Of a stretch of DNA of 19,173 nucleotides, positions 8,136 through 14,430 are shown one piece after another. A program made the position numbers and the translations under genes. Below the pieces are notes generated by a model that saw only the letters and a list, made by a program, of their open reading frames with translations, searched no databases and was not told the DNA's origin. Numbering within the stretch: the stretch's first letter is position 1; each line of letters opens with the position of its first letter. Source of the DNA: Chloroflexota bacterium (GTDB lineage: Bacteria > Chloroflexota > Anaerolineae > Anaerolineales > DRMV01); assembly GCA_013153335.1 (NCBI GenBank), contig JAADEP010000214.1, positions 1 to 19,173 on the forward strand, given 5' to 3'.

Positions 8136-10199
8136 ATGGCGATCTTGACCGACGATCCCCAAACCGAGCTGCTTCAGGCCGCATCTTCGGGCGTAAGTTG
8201 GAGCACGCTGGCCGACGCGTGGACCCGGGCCTTTGGCTATAAGGCCTACGCGTGGGAAGGAGAGCCCCCGCCCGGGGTGCCCATCTCGCCCCAGGCGTGG
8301 GAATTGGCCTCGCGCGCGGTTTGGGCGTATCCATCGCCCGAAGCGCCGAGCTGGGTTTTCGCGCGGTGGGATAACAAGGGCCTGGCCCTTTCGTGCTCGA
8401 CCACAACCGCCGCGCTGGCCCAGGTGCTGGTCCAGTTGGCCTTCCAGACCGAACAAATCAACGCGGTCATTCAAGAGCAAGAAGAAGATACCACCTGGGC
8501 CAAGCCCTTGAGCCTGAGCCAGAATTTTTTGGCCGTCCTGTGCGACACGTTGCAAACGGTCGATCAGCCCTTGATGGCTGCGCGCGGCCTCATCGAAGAA
8601 ATCCTCACCTGGATGCAAAACATCTTTTCCGCGCGCGATGTGTTTGTCGCGTTTGAGGAATTGCCCGAAGAGGATGGCCATCCGCCGCAGCGCACGGTGT
8701 TTGCGTTGACCTCGCATGGTCGCACCTTGGCCCGTTATTATTTGCAGCACGCGCCCGAGAGCGGGCAAATTTTGGTCGAAACCGACCCTCTGGCCCACGA
8801 AGCTGGCGGCAACCCCGCGACCAACATTGTGTCGTCGTTGCCCGTTTCAGAGCCCTTGCGGGGCGTGTTCGGTATGCAGGTCGCGGGCAGCCACGAGTTC
8901 TCGCACGAAGCCAAGCAGCGTTTCGCACTGCTGGGCCGTCAGTGGGCCACGTTTTGGGAGACCTTGCACCGGTATCGCACGCAAGCCCGCAGTCAGCGCA
9001 TTGAGCAAGAGCTGCGGGTCGCGCGGCAGATCCAAGATAGCCTCCTGCCGCGGCGTCTGCCCCAGGGCCCCGATTTCGAAGTGGCCGCGTTCCTGGACCC
9101 AGCCTCGATCATCGGCGGGGACTTTTACGATGTGCAACAAGTGGGCTCGCGGCTCTTCATGATGCTGGGCGATGTGGCGGGCAAGGGCGTGCCGGCGGCC
9201 ATGTTGATCGCGATGTTCTTGGTCGCGTTTCGGAGCGCAGTGCACCGGGCCGACGACGCGCTGAGCGTGATGCATCAAGTGCACCAGCAAGTCGCGCACG
9301 AGCTGGACCGTTTGGACACCTTTGTCACGCTGGCCATTCTGGTGATAAATCTGGAACGGCGGACGTTTACGTATGTCAATGCGGGGCACACCGAGTCCTA
9401 CTGGCTGCGTTGGCAAGGCCGGCGGGTCAAGTCGTTGCCCGCGACCGGCTTGCCCTTGGGCTCGCTGCCCCTCGAAGATTACGAGCAACTTTCGGGGAAC
9501 TTGCGGCCCGGTGACATCATTTGGCTCTATAGCGATGGCGTGACCGAGGTTACCAATCGCGAAGGGTATCTTTTGGGCCGCAGCGGGCTGTTGGACATCC
9601 TGCTTGCGACCCAGCCCGCGCACCTGGATCAACAAATCGATGCGATTCGGCGAGCCGTGGCGTTGCACCGCGACGGCTTGCCGCGCGAAGATGACATGGC
9701 GCTGTTGGCGTTCCGGATTCCGGCGCCGCAGATGCCGCAGCTGTCGTGGACCTTTGTCGGAGGGTCCTCGCCGCTGGATGTGAGCGCGCTGACGCAGCAG
9801 CTGGCCCGACACGCGCGCTCGTGGTCGCACACCTTTGCCGCGTCGGCCAGCAGCGAGGAACGCGACATGTTCCTTTTCGCCTGGGAGTTGGCGGTTGCCG
9901 AACTCCTTACCAACATAGCCCGGCACGCGTACCGCGCGTACCCGGGACGGATTCAAGGGTCGATGTTAGCGTACCCGGATCGGTTGGTGTTAGAGGTTTG
10001 GGATTACGGTGAGGCCTTTGACACGGATGTTCTGTACACGCTACCATCGCAGCCGGACCCCGAGAACATTGACGGATTGGCGGCCGAAGGGTATGGGTTG
10101 ACCATCATTCGGCAGGCCGTGGATCGGTGGGCCCATAATCGGCGGTACCGGCGCAACTGGTGGCGCCTAGAAAAATTCTGGCCGCGAGGACGACTATGA
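8136..10199 (+). CDS. GAF-like / SpoIIE-type PP2C phosphatase / GHKL anti-sigma kinase fusion
   Basis: Regulator joining two opposing enzymes of a partner switch. Residues 1-140 are unrecognised. About 145-280 looks GAF-like (sensory). A short helical linker at 283-302 leads to the PP2C domain (about 305-528), with metal-binding motifs IGGDFYD (326-332), GDVAGKG (345-351), YSDGVTE (465-471) and REDD (517-520). A GHKL/HATPase domain of the RsbW/SpoIIAB type follows (about 540-680), with N-box ELLTNIARHAY (589-599), WDYG (622-625) and GYGLTII (652-658). The phosphatase would dephosphorylate a STAS antagonist and the kinase would rephosphorylate it or hold a sigma factor. ATG 8136 follows AGGAGGGG (8121-8128). 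Its stop overlaps the STAS gene start. No sigma factor gene is adjacent. Confidence 0.85.
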   Translation: MAILTDDPQTELLQAASSGVSWSTLADAWTRAFGYKAYAWEGEPPPGVPISPQAWELASRAVWAYPSPEAPSWVFARWDNKGLALSCSTTTAALAQVLVQLAFQTEQINAVIQEQEEDTTWAKPLSLSQNFLAVLCDTLQTVDQPLMAARGLIEEILTWMQNIFSARDVFVAFEELPEEDGHPPQRTVFALTSHGRTLARYYLQHAPESGQILVETDPLAHEAGGNPATNIVSSLPVSEPLRGVFGMQVAGSHEFSHEAKQRFALLGRQWATFWETLHRYRTQARSQRIEQELRVARQIQDSLLPRRLPQGPDFEVAAFLDPASIIGGDFYDVQQVGSRLFMMLGDVAGKGVPAAMLIAMFLVAFRSAVHRADDALSVMHQVHQQVAHELDRLDTFVTLAILVINLERRTFTYVNAGHTESYWLRWQGRRVKSLPATGLPLGSLPLEDYEQLSGNLRPGDIIWLYSDGVTEVTNREGYLLGRSGLLDILLATQPAHLDQQIDAIRRAVALHRDGLPREDDMALLAFRIPAPQMPQLSWTFVGGSSPLDVSALTQQLARHARSWSHTFAASASSEERDMFLFAWELAVAELLTNIARHAYRAYPGRIQGSMLAYPDRLVLEVWDYGEAFDTDVLYTLPSQPDPENIDGLAAEGYGLTIIRQAVDRWAHNRRYRRNWWRLEKFWPRGRL

Positions 10200-10546
10200 A
10201 CGTGAAGATCGAGTATCCACAACCGCATATTGCTGTCGTTCGCCCCAAAGGGCGGATCGATGCCGCAACGTCCGCGAAATTCCGCGACACGTTGCGGCGG
10301 CTGCCGAGTCAGGGCGTCGAGCACGTCATCATCGACCTGAGGGATGTGTCCTTTATGGACTCCTCAGGGCTGAGTGCGTTGGTGGCGGGGCTCAAGCTCA
10401 TCCGACGTAAGGGGGGTGCGTTGGTGTTGGTGGGGCCTCAACCGCCGGTGCGCATGGCGTTGCAGCTGACCATGTTGGATCGCGTGTTCCGCATCTACAA
10501 CTCGCTGCGGGATGCGGTCGCGGCGGTCAACAGTCGGCCCTACTGA
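10196..10546 (+). CDS. STAS-domain anti-sigma-factor antagonist (RsbV/SpoIIAA type)
   Basis: Small cytosolic switch protein of 116 residues. In its unphosphorylated state such proteins bind the anti-sigma kinase and release its target. The whole protein is one STAS domain, with the phospho-acceptor motif FMDSSGLSALV at residues 53-63. S56 or S57 would be the phosphorylated residue, by analogy with SpoIIAA. The ATG (10196-10198) overlaps the upstream TGA (10197-10199) as ATGA, with GAGGA at 10186-10190, so the two genes are translationally coupled. The direct partner is most likely the kinase domain encoded just upstream. I reject the longer in-frame start at 10160 because the coupled ATG with its ribosome site fits better. 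Confidence 0.9.
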   Translation: MNVKIEYPQPHIAVVRPKGRIDAATSAKFRDTLRRLPSQGVEHVIIDLRDVSFMDSSGLSALVAGLKLIRRKGGALVLVGPQPPVRMALQLTMLDRVFRIYNSLRDAVAAVNSRPY

Positions 10547-10583
10547 ATTTCAAAATTCCGCGCGCGAATCGGGGAATTTCGTG

Positions 10584-10589
10584 TATAAT
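10584..10589 (+). promoter_or_regulatory. Candidate -10 element of the bcs-type operon
   Basis: A perfect TATAAT stands 94 bp before the BcsB-like gene. There is no TTGACA at normal spacing: the expected -35 region is CGCGCG-rich. The region contains AAATTCC and GGAATTT as an inverted pair upstream. Either an activator is needed or another sigma factor reads it. A start near 10596 would give a ~80-nt leader. Confidence 0.5.
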
Positions 10590-10602
10590 AGGGGCGAGGG
10601 GA

Positions 10603-10659
10603 GGAGCACTGTATTAACCCTGGGGGGCTAACCCCTGGGCTTAACCCTTACAAAGCTCC
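10603..10659 (+). promoter_or_regulatory. Structured 5' leader of the bcs-type operon
   Basis: GGAGC (10603-10607) can pair with GCTCC (10655-10659), closing a domain. Inside it GTA/TAC, CCC/GGG and a GGGG-CTAA-CCCC hairpin (10624-10635) can stack. It also contains three near-direct repeats of T-A-A-C-C-C. It matches no riboswitch family I know, including the c-di-GMP classes. It could equally be DNA operator repeats. The ribosome site AAGGAGG (10667-10673) lies just outside the closed domain. Confidence 0.35.
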
Positions 10660-10677
10660 ATATCAAAAGGAGGGGTC

Positions 10678-12855
10678 ATGAGGACGTTACGTTTCTTCGC
10701 TCTCGCTGTGGTCTTCGTTTTCTTGGGGGTGTTGGTGCCTTCCGAGGCCTACGCAGCTCCCGGCCAGGAAGCCGCCACCGCACCCATCGCGGTTTCCCTG
10801 CGCGAGTTCGGGTACCACGACCTCTTTCTGCGCGGTATGTACGGCAGTGACCGGTTGTGGGTCCCGCTGCGCACCGATTGGACCTTCCAGTCCGACGCTA
10901 CCTTAGAGATCACCTATAAGGCGTCGCCGCTCCTGCGGCCGCGTTCCACGGTGACCGTCCTGGTCAACGACCAGGAGCTCACCAGCTTCCACCCCGCTGC
11001 CGATGGCCAATGGCACGTCGAGCGGGTCGTTATCCCCGAGCGTTTGCTCCAGCCCCCTGGGTTTACCCTGTCCTTCCGGGGCTACCTGCGCATCACCGAT
11101 GACGAATGTGAAGAGACCGTCAACCCGGCCCAGTGGGTCAAGATCTCGGCCGAGCGCACCCGCCTCTACCTCGAGCCCCAATGGCGCGAGGCCGAGCCCG
11201 ACCTCAGCCAGGTCGCTGACCTCATGGTCGTCTCCGCGGCTTCCATGTACAAGACCACGACCATGCCGTCCATCCTGTTCGTGTTGCCCGACAATCCCAC
11301 CCGGGTCGAGCTGCAGGTCGCTTCTGCCGTGGCCGCTCGCCTGGGCGCGGATAGCGGCACCCAGCCGCCCATCCGGGTCGAGTGGTCCTCAACCTTCGAC
11401 CCCCTGCGCGCCGGCGACGCGCAAATCGTGATCGTCGGCACGCCCGACCGCCAACCCTGGCTGGTCATGCATGGCAACGAGCTGCCCATGCGCTGGGATG
11501 GCCGACAGTTCATCGACACCACCGGCCAACCCATCCCCAATCAGGAAGGCGTGATCCAATTCCTGCCGTCGCCCGCCCAGCCGCACCGCTATATGCTCAT
11601 CCTCTCGGGCGCGACGGTCGAAGCCCTGGCCAAGGCGGGCGAGGCCTTTGCCCATCGCCCCACCTATCGCACCCTGCGGGGCGAAACGGCTTCGGTGACC
11701 GGGGCTATGCCCTTGGCCGATCCTTTCCCGCCTCCGCCCTGGACCACCGAGACCACCACGTTCGCCCAATTGGGCAAGGATGACCGCCGCGTGGATGGCG
11801 CGGGGGTGCACGACGTGCGCTACTACTTCAAGCGCCCGCCCGGCTGGGTGTTGGATAAGGGTTCCCAACTGACCCTGCGCTATGAAGCCAGCCCGGCCCT
11901 GACCTCGCGCGAAGCCTACGTCGCGGTCTTCATCAACGACGTGCCGGTGGGCACGGTGCGCACGGGCCCGGACTTCGACCAAAACGAAGTGACCTTCGAG
12001 CTGCCCATTGTGCGCCTCAACCGCACGCCCAAGGGCGAGATCGACCCGCGGTTCACGGTGCGCTTTGAGGTCGCGAACTACCTGCAAGAGCGCAACTGCG
12101 AGCAAACCCACCCCGACGCGGGTTGGACCATCATCCGCTCCGATTCCTTCTTCGTCACGCCGCACGTGTACTTCACCTTGCCTGACATCCAGGTCTATCC
12201 GTACCCCTTTGTGAGCGTGGAAGAGGGCGATCCGACCTGGGTCATTGTGCCGCAACAGCCCACGCGGGATGAGATGGCCTATGGCCTGGAGATCATTGCC
12301 CAGTTGGCCAATTATGTGGACCTGCGCAACTTCACCATGAGCGTGCTCACCGCGGATCAGGTGACCGAGGACGGCCTCAAGGAACGCAACCTGATCGTAC
12401 TGGGGAGCGAGGCTCGGCAGTCCTTGATCCGCACCCTGCTGGATAAGCTGGGGCCGCTGCCGGGCTATCGGGGCGAGCAGGGCATTTACACCGCGCTGCA
12501 GAACAACCGCCAGGGCTTGCTGCGAGAAGGCGCTTCGCCCTGGAACCCCAAGCGGGTGGTGCTCATGGCCTTTGGCCTGACGGACGAAGGCGCGCAACGA
12601 GCCATCGAGGCCCTGCTGGCCGAGGTGCCGCCGGTCAACGAGCCGGGCGTGTGGGCCGCCTTGGTCGACGAGGATGGCAACACCTGGCCGTTGTATCGGG
12701 AGAAGCAGATCCCCAACATCGAGCCGCGCGTCGAACGCGAACCCCTGCTGCCGCGGCCTGAGCCGTGGGTGGTGGTGACCGTGGTCCTGGTGTTGGCCGC
12801 GCTGGCTATCTGGGGCATCATCTTCTACGCTCGCCGGCGCATGGCTCGGCAATAG
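10678..12855 (+). CDS. BcsB-like cellulose synthase accessory subunit
   Basis: Extracytoplasmic, membrane-anchored partner of the BcsA-type synthase that guides the emerging glucan. The 725 residues begin with a signal peptide (residues 1-26, cleavage suggested after SEAYA). A first carbohydrate-binding/flavodoxin-like module starts LREFGYHDLFLRG (41-53) and includes ITYKASPLLRPRSTVTVLVND and a DDECEE cysteine. A second module at about 360-505 repeats the pattern (LRYEASPAL, VFINDVPVG, ERNCEQTHPDAGW). One C-terminal transmembrane helix (about 698-716) ends in ARRRMARQ on the cytosolic side. This matches the BcsB family plan, in which the C-terminal anchor docks on BcsA. Good ribosome site AAGGAGG. 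First gene of a four-gene unit whose last gene is the synthase. Confidence 0.85.
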   Translation: MRTLRFFALAVVFVFLGVLVPSEAYAAPGQEAATAPIAVSLREFGYHDLFLRGMYGSDRLWVPLRTDWTFQSDATLEITYKASPLLRPRSTVTVLVNDQELTSFHPAADGQWHVERVVIPERLLQPPGFTLSFRGYLRITDDECEETVNPAQWVKISAERTRLYLEPQWREAEPDLSQVADLMVVSAASMYKTTTMPSILFVLPDNPTRVELQVASAVAARLGADSGTQPPIRVEWSSTFDPLRAGDAQIVIVGTPDRQPWLVMHGNELPMRWDGRQFIDTTGQPIPNQEGVIQFLPSPAQPHRYMLILSGATVEALAKAGEAFAHRPTYRTLRGETASVTGAMPLADPFPPPPWTTETTTFAQLGKDDRRVDGAGVHDVRYYFKRPPGWVLDKGSQLTLRYEASPALTSREAYVAVFINDVPVGTVRTGPDFDQNEVTFELPIVRLNRTPKGEIDPRFTVRFEVANYLQERNCEQTHPDAGWTIIRSDSFFVTPHVYFTLPDIQVYPYPFVSVEEGDPTWVIVPQQPTRDEMAYGLEIIAQLANYVDLRNFTMSVLTADQVTEDGLKERNLIVLGSEARQSLIRTLLDKLGPLPGYRGEQGIYTALQNNRQGLLREGASPWNPKRVVLMAFGLTDEGAQRAIEALLAEVPPVNEPGVWAALVDEDGNTWPLYREKQIPNIEPRVEREPLLPRPEPWVVVTVVLVLAALAIWGIIFYARRRMARQ

Positions 12856-12891
12856 TTGCGCCTGGCACGTGTTGCGGAAGAGGAGGCCGCG

Positions 12892-13623
12892 ATGTTTCTG
12901 TGGGACTACACCCTGGTTCAATGGCTCAACCACCTCATCGCTCAAAGCGAGCGAACCTTCTTCGCGGCCTTGTTCCTGAGTGACCGGGTTCCCTGGGTCT
13001 TGTGCAGTGCGGTCTTTGTGGCCCTCTGGTTCGTCCATGGGGAACGCATGAACCGCATGGACGAGACCCAGGACCCGGTCTACCGCAACCGGGTGGTTGT
13101 GGTGACCATCTTGTTGGGGGCAGCGCTGGCCTTCATCGCTGCCCGCATCTTGATGGCGCTCTGGGACCGGCCGCGTCCTTTGGCATGGATGGAGCTCCAG
13201 GTCCTCATGCCTCCGGAGAAATGGCAGAAAGTGGTCGAGGCCGTGGGCACGGGCAAGGCCTTCCCCAGTGACCATACCGCCTTCTGGGGAGCGGTCTCGG
13301 CCGGGCTCTTCTTGCTCTCGCCCTGGTTAGGAGCCGTGGGGACCTTGGCTACCTTATTCTTCGCGGCGCTGCGGATCGCCCTGGGCTATCACTACCCGAC
13401 GGACATCATCGCAGGGTATGCCATTGGTTGGATGGGCGTGGCCATCGCGTACGCCTTGCGCGACCGAATGCGCTGGTTCATCAACCCCATCCTGCAGCTC
13501 TTCGACCAGCAGCCGGCTTGGATGTATGGCTTTGGCATGCTGGTGTTGCTGGACATCACGCAGCGCTTTGCTTGGCTTTTCGCAATCCTGACCATCTTGT
13601 TTGGCTTCCACGTTCCGGGCTAA
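12892..13623 (+). CDS. PAP2-family membrane phosphatase, copy A
   Basis: Multi-pass protein of 243 residues with the type 2 phosphatidic acid phosphatase motifs. C1 is degenerate: M88-X6-R95-P96 has Met where Lys is usual. C2 is FPSDH (124-128) with the catalytic-type H128. C3 is R161-X5-H167-X3-D171 (RIALGYHYPTD), with the nucleophile candidate H167. The PSDH variant is known in BcrC-like undecaprenyl pyrophosphatases, so a polyprenyl- or other lipid-phosphate substrate is plausible. Two hydrophobic segments after C3 extend the usual core. ATG 12892 follows AGGAGG (12881-12886). A TTG at 12856 in the same frame has no such site. It lies 36 bp after the BcsB-like gene and is a paralogue of the next gene. 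Confidence 0.8.
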   Translation: MFLWDYTLVQWLNHLIAQSERTFFAALFLSDRVPWVLCSAVFVALWFVHGERMNRMDETQDPVYRNRVVVVTILLGAALAFIAARILMALWDRPRPLAWMELQVLMPPEKWQKVVEAVGTGKAFPSDHTAFWGAVSAGLFLLSPWLGAVGTLATLFFAALRIALGYHYPTDIIAGYAIGWMGVAIAYALRDRMRWFINPILQLFDQQPAWMYGFGMLVLLDITQRFAWLFAILTILFGFHVPG

Positions 13624-13668
13624 TCGAGAAGCGCGGGAGCATGGGTTGGAGAGGATGAGGAGGATGGC

Positions 13669-14430
13669 ATGACCACATGGAGCGTATGGCTGCTGCAGTG
13701 GATCCTCAAGATTGATACCCAGCTTTTACGCTGGGCCAACGAGTGGGTCGCACGCAGCCCTCGCAGCTTCTACAAAGCCCTGGAGGTCTCCCATCGAGTG
13801 CCCTGGATTTTGGCTGCGGTAGCCTTGGCGTGGATGTGGTTCTGGGGCGACGAGGGTATGGTGCCGGTGCGCTATCGGCTCAGCCGCTGGGAGAGCCGGC
13901 GCCGCGTACTCAGCACCATCATCGCCTTGGTCGGTGGGTTCTTCGGCGCTCGGGCCCTGCAAGACGTGATCCCACGCTTGCGGCCCGTGGCCGTGGCTCC
14001 CCTGCAGGTGCCCATCCCGCCCCAGGCATGGGAATATGTGCGGAGTTCGTTGGAGCTGCAGGGCGCGTTCCCTAGCGACCACGCGGTGTTGTTGTTCGTC
14101 ATCGCGGGCGCGATCTTCACGGTCTCCCGCCGCTTGGGCTGGATCGCGGGCCTGGTCGCGCTGTACTTCTCGGTGCTGCGGGTCGGCCTGGGCTTCCACT
14201 GGCCGAGCGACATGCTCGGCGGCGCGCTGGTCGGCTGGACGGCCCTCGCGGTGGTGATCTTCTTCGAGCGCCACATCAGCGTGCTGTGGGATTTCGTGGT
14301 GCGCTTGTTCTACCGCTATCCCCGGGTGATTTACCCGTTGGCGTTCGTCTTCTTGTTCGACCTCTCACAAAAATTCTCAGCCCTGTTCGGGCTGGTGTCG
14401 TGGGTGTTGGGCCATGAAGTTAAACATTAA
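13669..14430 (+). CDS. PAP2-family membrane phosphatase, copy B
   Basis: Tandem paralogue of the preceding gene, 253 residues. It shares the same order: an N-terminal RVPW segment, C1 as Q98-X6-R105-P106 (Gln replaces Lys), C2 FPSDH (134-138) and C3 R171-X5-H177-X3-D181 (RVGLGFHWPSD). It also shares the extra C-terminal pair of hydrophobic segments, with similar LLDITQRFAWLF / LFDLSQKFSALF blocks in the two copies. Catalytic His and Arg are kept, so activity is possible. ATG 13669 follows GAGGAGG. The last 17 bases overlap the start of the BcsA-like gene, which suggests coupled translation. Its role beside a glucan synthase is unknown. Lipid-phosphate recycling or synthase assembly are both guesses. 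Confidence 0.8.
   Translation: MTTWSVWLLQWILKIDTQLLRWANEWVARSPRSFYKALEVSHRVPWILAAVALAWMWFWGDEGMVPVRYRLSRWESRRRVLSTIIALVGGFFGARALQDVIPRLRPVAVAPLQVPIPPQAWEYVRSSLELQGAFPSDHAVLLFVIAGAIFTVSRRLGWIAGLVALYFSVLRVGLGFHWPSDMLGGALVGWTALAVVIFFERHISVLWDFVVRLFYRYPRVIYPLAFVFLFDLSQKFSALFGLVSWVLGHEVKH

Noticed and set aside
10544..10583. SigB/SigF-type promoter (GTTT-N-GGGTAT) for the bcs-type unit
   Set aside because: Tempting because of the adjacent partner switch, but neither hexamer matches well. The GGGGAAT block is only a loose resemblance.
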